From the NCBI GenBank assembly GCA_913778085.1, contig CAJYXJ010000046.1, forward strand, positions 1 through 54,497: a stretch of 54,497 nt of DNA. The letters are read 5' to 3'. The position numbers and the translations under genes are program-made. Below, piece after piece: positions 18,001 to 26,887 of the stretch (within the stretch, counting starts at the first letter, position 1; each line of letters starts with the position of its first letter). This DNA is from an uncultured Chryseobacterium sp. (lineage in GTDB: Bacteria > Bacteroidota > Bacteroidia > Flavobacteriales > Weeksellaceae). Under the pieces are notes generated by a model. That model ran no database searches. It saw nothing but the letters and a program-made list of their open reading frames with translations, and was not told the origin of the DNA.

Positions 18001-18045
18001 ATATACGATCAGGTTCTTAAACTTTGAACCTGAAACTTTAACCGA

Positions 18046-18759
18046 TTAAGGATTCGTTGAAAAAATAGACCCGTTGGCAATCAACGCGCGTCTGTTCATT
18101 TTCAGGATGTCTCTTACCCACTCGGCGAAATCTTCCGGCTGAAGAACTTTTTCGGGATTTCCATCGGTTAAACCGCCTTGGATGGACATATCGGACGCGA
18201 TGGTGCTCGGCGTCAATGTGATTACCCGGATGTTCTGTTTTCTCCATTCCGCCATCATGGATTGCGACAGGGAAACCACCGCCGCCTTGGAAGCCGCATA
18301 AGCGGACATGTTCGGTCCGCCTTTCAGGCCGGCTGTTGAAGCTACGTTGACGATGTCCCCTTCTCCTTTGGCCTTTAGGAAAGGATAAGCCGCTTTGGCT
18401 GCATAATATACTCCGAAAAGGTTGGTTTTAATCACCTGTTCCCAGGTTTCGGACGGCATTTCTTCGATGGAACCGAAGTCGCCGATCCCCGCATTGTTGA
18501 TCAGGATATCAATGCCGCCCATCTGTTCGGCCACCAATTCTATTCCCGCTTTCACCTGGATTTCATTGTCTACGGAAAAGACCGCATACGTGGAGTTTAC
18601 CCCGAACTTTTTGATCTCTTCAACCGTCATTTTAAGATTTTCTTCATTTCTTCCCGTGATGGCCACGTGGACGCCTTCGGCAGCCAATGCTAAAGCCACT
18701 GCTTTTCCCAATCCTCTTCCGCCTCCTGTAACGACGGCATTTTTTCCGTTAATATTCAT
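18046..18759 (-). CDS. short-chain dehydrogenase/reductase (FabG-like)
   Basis: This is a 237-residue classical SDR. The dinucleotide-binding 'VTGGGRGLG' lies at about 10-18, followed by 'NNAGIGDFG' near 87-95, the catalytic Ser in 'VNVASTAG' and the 'YAASKAA' Tyr-x-x-x-Lys near 150. Arg after the second strand (ITGRN) suggests NADP(H) preference. It is annotated in many genomes as a 3-oxoacyl-ACP reductase-like protein, but the true substrate is not evident and it is not in a fatty-acid cluster. It has its own promoter (TAAATTTG at 18787-18794) and terminator, so it is a monocistronic unit. Confidence 0.9.
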   Translation of the reverse strand: MNINGKNAVVTGGGRGLGKAVALALAAEGVHVAITGRNEENLKMTVEEIKKFGVNSTYAVFSVDNEIQVKAGIELVAEQMGGIDILINNAGIGDFGSIEEMPSETWEQVIKTNLFGVYYAAKAAYPFLKAKGEGDIVNVASTAGLKGGPNMSAYAASKAAVVSLSQSMMAEWRKQNIRVITLTPSTIASDMSIQGGLTDGNPEKVLQPEDFAEWVRDILKMNRRALIANGSIFSTNP

Positions 18760-18786
18760 TTTTTAGAATTTTTTAATTCGTATGTG

Positions 18787-18794
18787 CAAATTTA
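18787..18794 (-). promoter_or_regulatory. -7 promoter element of the SDR gene
   Basis: The minus strand reads TAAATTTG, a perfect TAnnTTTG match, 27 bp upstream of the ATG. Confidence 0.7.
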
Positions 18795-19154
18795 CAAAAG
18801 ATGATCCGGATATCCGGCCCCCTGTCGATATGGAGACGATTGATATAATAAATTTTTAAGGTATAGAGTTAGATATGGGTTTAAAGCAAACCCAAAGCAG
18901 ATCAGACTGGAAGAAGGAAGCCGAATGCTGAAAGTTTCTTTTGTCAATAGTACTATGAAAGAATTCCATTAAATCATCTGTTACTTATCAACAGAAATTA
19001 ATTTAAACCCAGGCCACTAAACCAAATCTTGATCTTCTTTAAATAAACAACAGAAATAAATGAAATACGGCCAAATTCACCTTAGGTTCAGGTTAAAATT
19101 AAAACCGACCCAAAGGCGGGCCGGTTTCGTTGAAAGTATAGTAATAAATGAAAA
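18795..19154. repeat. intergenic region with a dispersed repeat of about 190 bp
   Basis: The stretch 18898-19085 is alignable by eye to 26650-26830: both have 'AGACTG-AAGAAGGAAGC' followed by a GGATG/GAATG and GAAAGTTTC or GGAAGTTTC block, then an AT-rich middle, then AAACAACnGAAATAA-TAAATAC. No gene is visible. Confidence 0.6.
19099..19130 (-). terminator. terminator of the metallophosphoesterase gene
   Basis: The minus strand forms AAACCG-CCC / GGG-CGGTTT with one internal mismatch and a loop of 6 nt, followed by TTAATTTTAA. It lies 25 bp beyond the stop codon. Confidence 0.75.
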
Positions 19155-20738
19155 TTAAGGAATAAGAATCTGGTTCTGCACATCGAATTCTTCCATTGCG
19201 GAAAATTGGTTGCCGTACCTATCTGTTGCTTTTACCTCAACCTTATGTTTTCCCAGGGAAAGTTTTTTCGGGAATTCCCCTGTCCATATATGCCGGGACA
19301 TTTCCGGGTTGGAAGGCCTCCTGCCCGCCAGCATGGTCTGCGTAGTGTCCCATTTGAACACAGACATGGCAAAGCTCGGATCTACAGTTTCATCATACTG
19401 CATCTCTTCCCATTTGTCGCCATCGATTCTGTATTCCACTTTGTCTTTTTTGCTTCCCATAAAGAAATTAGCAAGAACTTTAGCCGAAGTTTTTGAAGGA
19501 AAAGGAACGACTTTCGGTACGTACAGGTTGATCTGGTAGTCTTCCGGTTTTCCGGCAGTCTTGTATTTTACTTTATAGTTGTTATCACTGAAGCTGATGA
19601 ATGAATAGCCTTTGGCCGTACCATCCCTCATGGTAGAGGTCGGCAGCCCCAGATCATCCGAAGTTCCGGACCACCAGTCGCCGCAGGTTGTCCCGACGTT
19701 GTATTCGTGAAGTTCTCCGGAACCGTTCCATCCTGCTTCTTTGCCGTAGAACAGCTGCTGCTGGATGTGGGTGTGCGCCGATAGAAGCAGGGCATTTTTA
19801 AAAGGGGCCAGGTTATCGAATAATTTCTGACGGTCGGAGTTCCTGAAGTTGTCTTCGTTCTTGTGATCCAGAGGAATATGGAAGGAAACGACGATCAGTC
19901 TGTTTTTATCCACCAGTTTCAGGTCATTCTCAATAAACTGCAGCTGGTCTTCGCGGAAACCGCCCCAATAGCCTTTTCCGTCGCGCGGATCCGGATACAG
20001 AATGTCATCCAGTACGATGAAGTGAACATTTCCGTAGTTGAAGGAATAGTTGGCCGGGCCGAAATTGGATTCAAATGTTTCGTCGGAAAGCCTGTCTTCT
20101 TTTGCATCGTAATTCATGTCGTGATTTCCCATTACGTTGTACCAGGGCAATCCCACTTCTTTCATCACATCGGCATAAGGTTTCTGCAGGCTCAAATTGT
20201 CCCCTACGAGATCTCCAAGACTGATTCCCAATACGGCATTTTTCTTGGTATTCTTCACCTCATTTACGATCGCTCTCCTGAAATAATCCAGCTGCTTTTC
20301 CGTGTAAGGCTGTGGATCCCCGAAGACCAGAATATCGAAATTTTTGCTTTCGTTCTGCTTATTCAGCGCAAAATTGATTTCTTTCGGAAGCTCTCCGGTA
20401 GGTGCCGAACCTTTATATTTAAAATCGGCTGGTGATCCTTTCGGTTTATACTGATAGTAATACAGGGGGAGATTGTTGCTGTTTACCGGGGTCATGTATC
20501 CTGAAGGTTTGATCACGAAGATGGTCTGTCCGTCCTGAACCGGCAGGCTGTACCTCCCGTTTTTATCAGTAAGGACCACCTGGGCGCCATTGGAAACGGC
20601 TACGCCTTCAATTCCTCTTTCGCGGTTTTCTTTTTTCTGGTTTTTATTACCGTCTTCATATACATATCCCGAAACGGAAGCCTGGGAGAATGCCATGGCT
20701 GAAATCAGCATGCAGGGCATTAAAAATTTTATGTTCAT
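19155..20738 (-). CDS. secreted calcineurin-like metallophosphoesterase
   Basis: The 527-residue protein has a signal peptide (MNIKFLMPCMLISAMAFSQ). An N-terminal beta-sandwich of the metallophosphatase-N type follows (about 20-125, 'ASVSGYVYEDGNKNQKKENR', 'VLTDKNGRYSLP'). The catalytic domain (about 130-380) shows the dinuclear-metal motifs 'VFGDPQP', 'SLGDLVGDN', 'MGNHDMN', 'SFHIPLD' and 'SAHTHIQQ'. A C-terminal beta domain ends the protein. It should hydrolyse phosphomonoesters or diesters outside the inner membrane. It sits 139 bp after susD in the same direction, so the phosphate-containing ligand of the SusCD pair may be its substrate. Catalytic residues are complete. Confidence 0.92.
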   Translation of the reverse strand: MNIKFLMPCMLISAMAFSQASVSGYVYEDGNKNQKKENRERGIEGVAVSNGAQVVLTDKNGRYSLPVQDGQTIFVIKPSGYMTPVNSNNLPLYYYQYKPKGSPADFKYKGSAPTGELPKEINFALNKQNESKNFDILVFGDPQPYTEKQLDYFRRAIVNEVKNTKKNAVLGISLGDLVGDNLSLQKPYADVMKEVGLPWYNVMGNHDMNYDAKEDRLSDETFESNFGPANYSFNYGNVHFIVLDDILYPDPRDGKGYWGGFREDQLQFIENDLKLVDKNRLIVVSFHIPLDHKNEDNFRNSDRQKLFDNLAPFKNALLLSAHTHIQQQLFYGKEAGWNGSGELHEYNVGTTCGDWWSGTSDDLGLPTSTMRDGTAKGYSFISFSDNNYKVKYKTAGKPEDYQINLYVPKVVPFPSKTSAKVLANFFMGSKKDKVEYRIDGDKWEEMQYDETVDPSFAMSVFKWDTTQTMLAGRRPSNPEMSRHIWTGEFPKKLSLGKHKVEVKATDRYGNQFSAMEEFDVQNQILIP

Positions 20739-20877
20739 TGTTAATCTTAATTAGCTTGTTTGTGACTGCTTGTTTCTAACGCTGCGTCTGCAAAGAATTT
20801 TATTTAAAAACCGTTGATTTTTTTCGTTCGCAAAGGCATTAATATTCAGCAATGGATTGATGATGTAATTCTTTCAA

Positions 20878-22329
20878 TTAGGGTTTATCCCACCACATTT
20901 TTACGTTGATGTTGTCGCCGCCCATCTGTTGTACCGCTGCCTGGTAATTGGTGGCATTCAATACTCTTGGATTTGGCGGATACATCAGCCGTGATGGCAT
21001 GATGCCGTTATTCAGCAAGCCTCCGTTGTTTGGCAATACCGGAAAGCCGGTCCTTCTTTTTTCAAACCACTGCTGCTGGTCTACGAAGAACAGGGCCACA
21101 TACTTCTGAAGCATGATCCTTTCCAGAGTTCCGTTGTATGCTACTTTGGGGTTGGAAAAATAATTGGAAGGCATGGTAGAACCCCACTGTTCGATAGTGG
21201 CTTTTACTCCGTTTTCATAGAACGTTTGGGCATTTCCCGAAATAATGCCTTTAAGAGCAAGCTCCGAAAGGATAAACTGTAATTCCGCATAAGGATATAT
21301 GAGAATATTCAGAGGAGCTTTGGCCAGGTTCTGGTTCATGTTGGAAGGCTGATAATCGAAGACCATCCCGTAAGCATAACCTGAGGGAGCCCCTTTATAT
21401 CCGATATTCGAACCCTGAAGGTTTTTAGCCTGGCTGAAAAACAGAGCCATCCTCGGATCATTATTCCCTTTCAAAGTTTCAACAAAAAATTCTGAAGCGG
21501 CACGTCCGGTGGTAAAATCCTGCGGTCTTGCAATCGGTGGCATCAGCGGAGCCACTCCGGTAATATTCAGTTTTGCCGTTTCCGAATTGCTCTGGAATAC
21601 CGGATAAACCGTTGGATTATTTACAATTTCCTGGATTCTTTCATAGACATTCACTTCACCGTTTCTCTTCAGGATTCTTGTCAGAAGCCTCAAGCTAAGA
21701 GAATTACAGAATTTCTTCCAGGTTGTTATTCCGTTAACATCGTTGTTCGCATTGTAGAACAGGTCGGTTCCTGTTAAAGTTTTTGTCGTAACAAAAAGAG
21801 AATTTGCCCTTTTAAGATCTTCCAGCATCTGGATGTAGATGTTTTTTTGCTGATCAAATTTCGGTTGGCTGATTCCTTCATCCAGTCTCGATGCTTCGGT
21901 AAAAGGAACGTCTCCATACGTATCGGTAAGATTGGAATAGGCCCATGCATTCAGAACCAGGGCAATGGCTTCATAATTTTTATCGCTGCTGTTTACTGCA
22001 GATTTTTTCATTTCGTAAATCTGCTTGGCCCACTTGTAGCTGTTGTTCCAGTAACCGGCTCCTGTATTCTCGGTAATATTGTAACGGCTCAGGGTATTTC
22101 CTTCATTTGGAAAATCCAGGGAAACCTGCATGATATCGAAGGTAAAGTCATTCGCTCTCGAATATCCTACAGATGCAAGATTATACTGTAAAGGTGCCAG
22201 AAAGCTGGATACTTCAGGCTCATAGATTTTGCTGTCGTCTGTATTTATTTCATCAGACGTTCTGTTGCATGAAGCTGCTGTACAAGCAATGCCTGCCAGA
22301 AGCATGTATTTAATTATTGTTTTTTTCAT
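20878..22329 (-). CDS. SusD/RagB-like nutrient-binding lipoprotein
   Basis: This 483-residue surface lipoprotein has signal 'MKKTIIKYMLLAGIACTAAS' followed by Cys21, the likely lipidation site. The SusD_2-like helical TPR core is visible in 'YWNNSYKWAKQIYEM', 'ALVLNAWAYSNLTDTYGDVP' and 'LRLLTRILKR', and the C-terminal section ends 'GGDNINVKMWWDKP'. SusD proteins cap the SusC barrel and deliver ligand. Here the partner susC lies 11 bp upstream. No glycoside hydrolase is nearby; instead there are two phosphoesterases, so a phosphorylated ligand rather than a plain polysaccharide is the better guess. Confidence 0.93.
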   Translation of the reverse strand: MKKTIIKYMLLAGIACTAASCNRTSDEINTDDSKIYEPEVSSFLAPLQYNLASVGYSRANDFTFDIMQVSLDFPNEGNTLSRYNITENTGAGYWNNSYKWAKQIYEMKKSAVNSSDKNYEAIALVLNAWAYSNLTDTYGDVPFTEASRLDEGISQPKFDQQKNIYIQMLEDLKRANSLFVTTKTLTGTDLFYNANNDVNGITTWKKFCNSLSLRLLTRILKRNGEVNVYERIQEIVNNPTVYPVFQSNSETAKLNITGVAPLMPPIARPQDFTTGRAASEFFVETLKGNNDPRMALFFSQAKNLQGSNIGYKGAPSGYAYGMVFDYQPSNMNQNLAKAPLNILIYPYAELQFILSELALKGIISGNAQTFYENGVKATIEQWGSTMPSNYFSNPKVAYNGTLERIMLQKYVALFFVDQQQWFEKRRTGFPVLPNNGGLLNNGIMPSRLMYPPNPRVLNATNYQAAVQQMGGDNINVKMWWDKP

Positions 22330-22339
22330 GTCTTAAGAT

Positions 22340-25321
22340 TTAAAATTTTACATTAAGCTGGAAACCGATGGTACGTGATGCCGGCAATTGCCCCATCTCC
22401 ACCCCCGGTGTAATGGTAGCGTTATCCAGCGTTGCGGCTTCCGGATCAAACAGCGGAAACTTGGTCCACATCCAGAGATTTTTTCCGAAAAGTGCAAGGG
22501 TTAAGTCTGTAATTTTTAACGGACCCGTAACTGATTTCGGGAATGAATAGGCAATTCTTGCATCCCTCAGCTTAATAAAGGAAGTATCGAATGTATTGGT
22601 TTCCACGTTGGCCCTTCTGTAATAATCCGCATAGTAAGCAGATACAAGGATTCCTTTTGTATTTGGAACGTAAGAACCGTCTGCATTCTGCACAACGCCC
22701 TGTCCGACAATCAGACCTCCGGGGTTTTCCCTTCCTTCAAGCGTATGAGCAAGCTTCCCCTGTTCAGACATTTTGTGGTGCGACTGGGAATAAGCCATTC
22801 CTTTATACTGCCCATCGAAAGAAAAGCTTACGGAAATATTTTTATACCTGAATTCGTTCTGAATTCCGGCCCTCCATTTCGGGTAGGCATTTCCGATTTT
22901 TTTCATCTGCGCCGGCTTGGCCGTTAATCCGTCGCTTCCGTATACGACCTGACCGTCCGGAGCGTACATCAGTCCGTACCCATACAAGTCTCCGAGAGAT
23001 CCTCCTACCACAGCGTTATAATATACCACTCCTCCGACACTTGCGTAAGTATACGGCTGCCCGTTGAATTCTTGAGGAAGCGATAAGATCTTGTTTCTGT
23101 TCATCGACCAGTTTGCGGATACATTCCAGGTAAAATTTTTGTTTTTTACGGGGTAGGCGTTCAGCATCATTTCGATTCCGCGGTTCCTGATTTCACCGGA
23201 ATTGATTACCCGCTGGGTATATCCTGTTTCCCAAAGCACCGGAACATTCCTGATGATCTGATCTACCGAGTTACTCTGATAAGCGGTAATGTTATAAGTT
23301 AACCGGTTGTTGAAAAGGCTGAAATCCATTCCGCCCTCTATATTGGTAAGCATTTCCGGACGCAAATTCGGGTTCAGGTAGCGGCTAGATACCTCAACGG
23401 ATCCCGGAAATGCAAGACTCGGATTGTAATAGTTCAGCAGCTGATAAGGCTCGGTATCATTTCCGGTCTGCGCCCAGGAAGCCCTAAACTTCCAGAAGTT
23501 GAACCGGCTGCTTTTCAATGCGAAAATATCGGAAAGAATGAACGATGAAGATACCGATGGATAGAAATAAGACCGGTTGGCTTTCGGTAAAGTACTGCTC
23601 CAGTCGTTACGGGCGGTAACATCCAGAAAGATTTTATCTTTATAGTTTAATGAAGCCAGTCCGTACACACTGCTTACCATTTTATCATATGGCTGCGGGA
23701 TGTCGAAGCGCTGCGATATGGCATTGGTAAGGTTATAAACCCCTGCTTTTTTAAGACCCAGTGCATAATAATCTTTGGTCAGCTGTTCAAAATACTGCGT
23801 AGAACCTCCCGCCGTTGCAGAAAAGTTGAATGCACCGAAGGTATTTTTATAATTGATCATTAAATCATTATTAAAATTGAACCCGTCCACATACTGCTCC
23901 CTGTAATACCCCTGAAGGAAGTTTGCTGAACTCCACGGCCTTTTCTGGGTACGGAATTCATCATTGACGGCCATCCCGGATCTCAGCAATACATCGAAAT
24001 GTTTATCAATCTGGTAGTTTAAACTTACATTTCCTACAATGTTCTGCTTATCCAGGCTGTTTGTCATTTCATAGGCAATAAGATAAGGGTTATCAATATA
24101 GGAACTGAACGGGTGGATCTGGTCAACCTGCTCCTGCCCTGCTTTCCAGATCGGCCGGTACCATGCCAGATCCACATTCGGATTCTGGAAGATCATGAAG
24201 TAGGAAATCGATTGGTTATTGTATCCCGTAGCAGGAAGATTATCGCTTTTCGTCTGGTTATAGGATAATTTGATGTTGGCCTTGAAACGATCATTGATTT
24301 TATGATCGACAGATATGGCTGCACCCCATTTTTCAAGACCTGTATTCGGCATCATCCATTCATTTTTAAGGTAAGAAAGCGATGCCCTGAATGCGGTTCT
24401 GTCATTGGAATTTTCGATGGAAAGATTGTTTGAGAAAGTGCTTCCCACTTCCCAGAAATCCTTGATGTTGTTTTTGTAAGGTCTCCAAAGCTGTCTTTCT
24501 TTGCTCTGTCCCTGTACCGTAGGATCATACTGGAAAAAAGACTGCCCTTCAAACTTCGGTCCGAAGGCACTGCTGGTAGATCCTGTATTTACGCCATCGG
24601 GTGATAAGCCATAAGAATAATAATAATTTCCGGTTTTATCCTTTTGCAAAGTTCCCTGGCCATATTCATACTGATAGTCGGGCCACTTCAGGACCGATTC
24701 GAAACTGGTATAGGAGTTTAGTGTTACCTGAATCTTACCGTTTTTTGTCTTTCCTGATTTTGTTGTAATCATAATGGCACCCAAGGCACCTCTGGATCCG
24801 TATAAAGCGGAGGCACTCGGCCCTTTCAGTACCGTGATGCTTTCAATATCATCAGGATTGATGCTGCTGAGGTCGTTTCCGTAATCAATCGGGACATCAC
24901 CTCCCGCACCCGCACCATAGGCCGGCGTTCCGGTACCTACTGTTCTTGAATTCAACGGGACACCATCCAGAACAATAAGAGCCTGATTATCAGCCATACT
25001 GCTCATTGAAACGTCTCCTCTTAAAGTAATTCTGGGTGTTGCCAGAGGTCCGGCCCCGGCAGTCTGAATTTTAAGTCCCGCAACCTTTCCTTCCAGTGCA
25101 CTTGTCCAATGCGTATTCTGTGTTCTTAACAGCTGGTCCGAATTGATGGTTTCTGTAGAATATCCTAGCGCTTTGTTTTTTCTTTTAATTCCCAAAGCGG
25201 TTACCACTACCTCATCAATGTTTTTAATGGTATCTTTTTTTGCCTTTTGCTGGGCAGCCACTTCTACACTGACGAGTCCTGCTAATGATAAAATGAGTAC
25301 TTTTTGTGTTGCTTTACGCAT
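22340..25321 (-). CDS. SusC/RagA TonB-linked outer-membrane transporter
   Basis: The protein has 993 residues from the ATG at 25321. After the signal peptide (to about 'VSVEVAAQ') the sequence goes straight to the TonB box region 'IDEVVVTALGIKR' without the carboxypeptidase-D-like repeat found in many SusC proteins. The SusC plug signature then follows: 'ITLRGDVSM', 'LIVLDGVPLNS', 'DDIESITVLKGPSASALYGSR'. A beta-barrel fills the remainder and the protein ends in 'FQLNVKF', with the terminal Phe usual for barrel proteins. The start is set by the -7 element at 25338-25345, which lies within the longer frame reaching 25354. It is the first gene of susC-susD-metallophosphoesterase. Confidence 0.95.
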   Translation of the reverse strand: MRKATQKVLILSLAGLVSVEVAAQQKAKKDTIKNIDEVVVTALGIKRKNKALGYSTETINSDQLLRTQNTHWTSALEGKVAGLKIQTAGAGPLATPRITLRGDVSMSSMADNQALIVLDGVPLNSRTVGTGTPAYGAGAGGDVPIDYGNDLSSINPDDIESITVLKGPSASALYGSRGALGAIMITTKSGKTKNGKIQVTLNSYTSFESVLKWPDYQYEYGQGTLQKDKTGNYYYSYGLSPDGVNTGSTSSAFGPKFEGQSFFQYDPTVQGQSKERQLWRPYKNNIKDFWEVGSTFSNNLSIENSNDRTAFRASLSYLKNEWMMPNTGLEKWGAAISVDHKINDRFKANIKLSYNQTKSDNLPATGYNNQSISYFMIFQNPNVDLAWYRPIWKAGQEQVDQIHPFSSYIDNPYLIAYEMTNSLDKQNIVGNVSLNYQIDKHFDVLLRSGMAVNDEFRTQKRPWSSANFLQGYYREQYVDGFNFNNDLMINYKNTFGAFNFSATAGGSTQYFEQLTKDYYALGLKKAGVYNLTNAISQRFDIPQPYDKMVSSVYGLASLNYKDKIFLDVTARNDWSSTLPKANRSYFYPSVSSSFILSDIFALKSSRFNFWKFRASWAQTGNDTEPYQLLNYYNPSLAFPGSVEVSSRYLNPNLRPEMLTNIEGGMDFSLFNNRLTYNITAYQSNSVDQIIRNVPVLWETGYTQRVINSGEIRNRGIEMMLNAYPVKNKNFTWNVSANWSMNRNKILSLPQEFNGQPYTYASVGGVVYYNAVVGGSLGDLYGYGLMYAPDGQVVYGSDGLTAKPAQMKKIGNAYPKWRAGIQNEFRYKNISVSFSFDGQYKGMAYSQSHHKMSEQGKLAHTLEGRENPGGLIVGQGVVQNADGSYVPNTKGILVSAYYADYYRRANVETNTFDTSFIKLRDARIAYSFPKSVTGPLKITDLTLALFGKNLWMWTKFPLFDPEAATLDNATITPGVEMGQLPASRTIGFQLNVKF

Positions 25322-25337
25322 ATCCTTTTTGTTTGCG

Positions 25338-25345
25338 CAAAAATA
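25338..25345 (-). promoter_or_regulatory. -7 promoter element of susC
   Basis: The minus strand reads TATTTTTG, matching TAnnTTTG, 16 bp before the ATG. AAAAGGAT just before the start may act as a ribosome-binding site. Confidence 0.7.
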
Positions 25346-25778
25346 AAACGACAATATGAGTACGGGTTTAACACGGTTTTAACAGATATTAAAGAATTAT
25401 TAAACGAAATATTAATTTATGTTTAACTGGAAATGATAGATTTTTGATTAACAGCAGATTAAAACAATTAAGCATTTTTAATATGATAAGGTGGTTTTAT
25501 TTACCTACCTTCATTGTCTTTTTACGAGATAATGAAAGATACCATATGCATACCACGAAGCATTTACCATTCATTATTTATAAGTATTTAAAGAATTTCC
25601 AGTTTTCATAAAAAATACTGTACTGCTTCAAATTATGATAACCGGGATCTTTATTGAATTTTATTAACACTGCTTTAATCTTAAACATACTTCAATTACC
25701 TCTGTTCAGGTATTAATAAAAACAACCCGCCTTAAAAGAGACGGGCTGTTTTATTCTAAGTTTTTAAATAAAACCGGT
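25346..25778. other. intergenic region upstream of susC
   Basis: An AT-rich region without a gene. It carries the glycerophosphodiesterase terminator at its right end. I see no clear operator or anti-sigma/ECF gene, which would be the usual regulator of a SusCD pair. Confidence 0.5.
25721..25754 (-). terminator. terminator of the glycerophosphodiesterase gene
   Basis: The minus strand forms AACAGCCCGTC / GGCGGGTTGTT (one mismatch) with a TTTTTATTAA tail, 25 bp past the stop at 25779. Confidence 0.85.
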
Positions 25779-26522
25779 TTATTTTTTAAGCTGATCCGGG
25801 ATATTTGTCGTAATGAATCCGATGCCCTGCTTTTTCAGTTCGTCGGCCACCGCTGTATCATTTACCGTCCATGCATTGGTAATCAGTCCCAGAGCTTTTG
25901 CATCGGCAATCCAGCTCGGGTTTTTCTGGAAAATGCTGTAATGGTAATCGATTCCGTCCAGTCCCTCGTCTTTGATCTGTTGTGGAGAAAGCTCTCCTTT
26001 CAGGTACTGTACTTTAAAAGAAGGTTCCAGCTTTTTGATTTCCTTACAGATGTTCAGGCTGAAAGAAATAAATTCACACTGGGCTCCCAGTTTCATGTCT
26101 TTAATCATTTTAATCGTCTTTGCCGTCAGCTCATCCTCTTTTTCCTTGGTTTTGTCAGGCTTTATTTCAACGATCAGTTTCAGGGCCTTGTCTTTTTTTC
26201 CCTGTTTCAGATAATCTTTTAAAGTAGGAAAATCTTCGCCGTTGGACAATTTCACCTGTTCAAGTGTTTTAAAATCGGTTTCGGAGATTTCCATTTTGGC
26301 GTGGTGCTCGTCATGGTTTACCACCAGAACCCCATCCTTCGTCATCCGGACATCGAATTCGGAACCGTAGATCTTCAACTTCTGTGCATTCTCCAGCGAC
26401 TTCAGAGAATTTTCCGTTGTCGGCGGCTGGGTCTGCCAGTACCCTCTGTGGGCGATAACCTGGGTTTGTGCCTTCATAACCACTGTGCTTAAAACTGCTA
26501 ACCCTAAGATAAAATTTTTCAT
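25779..26522 (-). CDS. secreted glycerophosphodiester phosphodiesterase
   Basis: The 247-residue protein has signal peptide MKNFILGLAVLSTVVMKAQ. GDPD signature elements are all present: 'IAHRGYW' (catalytic His), 'TENSLKSL', 'GSEFDVRMTKDGVLVVNHD' with Glu, Asp and the second catalytic His, then 'LIVEIKPD' and the terminal 'NAWTVND' and 'GIGFITTNIPD'. It releases glycerol-3-phosphate from glycerophosphodiesters in the periplasm or at the surface. It is a monocistronic unit upstream of the SusCD/metallophosphoesterase run and together with it suggests scavenging of phospholipid head groups or teichoic-acid-like material. Confidence 0.93.
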   Translation of the reverse strand: MKNFILGLAVLSTVVMKAQTQVIAHRGYWQTQPPTTENSLKSLENAQKLKIYGSEFDVRMTKDGVLVVNHDEHHAKMEISETDFKTLEQVKLSNGEDFPTLKDYLKQGKKDKALKLIVEIKPDKTKEKEDELTAKTIKMIKDMKLGAQCEFISFSLNICKEIKKLEPSFKVQYLKGELSPQQIKDEGLDGIDYHYSIFQKNPSWIADAKALGLITNAWTVNDTAVADELKKQGIGFITTNIPDQLKK

Positions 26523-26887
26523 AATATAAATTAAATATTAAACGCAAAAGCTTTTCAACTTTCAGATAAAGGTATATAAATTTAAGGGAATGGTGAATTT
26601 TGCTTCGGTAAGTGAATGATGAATTTAAATAATTTAACATAAACTCAAAGTAGAAATCGGATCAACAGACTGAAAGAAGGAAGCTGGATGTCGGAAGTTT
26701 CCTTATTAACATAAATAATTAATAAAAACCCTGTCTAAAATCCTGATTCAACCAACTGGATTTCAATTTCACATTTAAACAAACAACCGAAAATAAGTTA
26801 AATACAGTCTATTTCACGTTAATTCATCTTAAGTAATTCACGATTGACCGTTCACCATTCACTATTGACCATTGACCATTCACATTA
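26523..26887. repeat. intergenic dispersed repeat and ATTCACC/ATTGACC microrepeat
   Basis: 26650-26830 is the second copy of the repeat of about 190 bp also found at 18898-19085. Next to it, 26836-26886 is a degenerate short tandem array of ATTCACGATTGACC / ATTCACTATTGACC units, related to short stretches at about 1347-1365, 1508-1522 and 34393-34425. No gene is visible. Confidence 0.7.
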
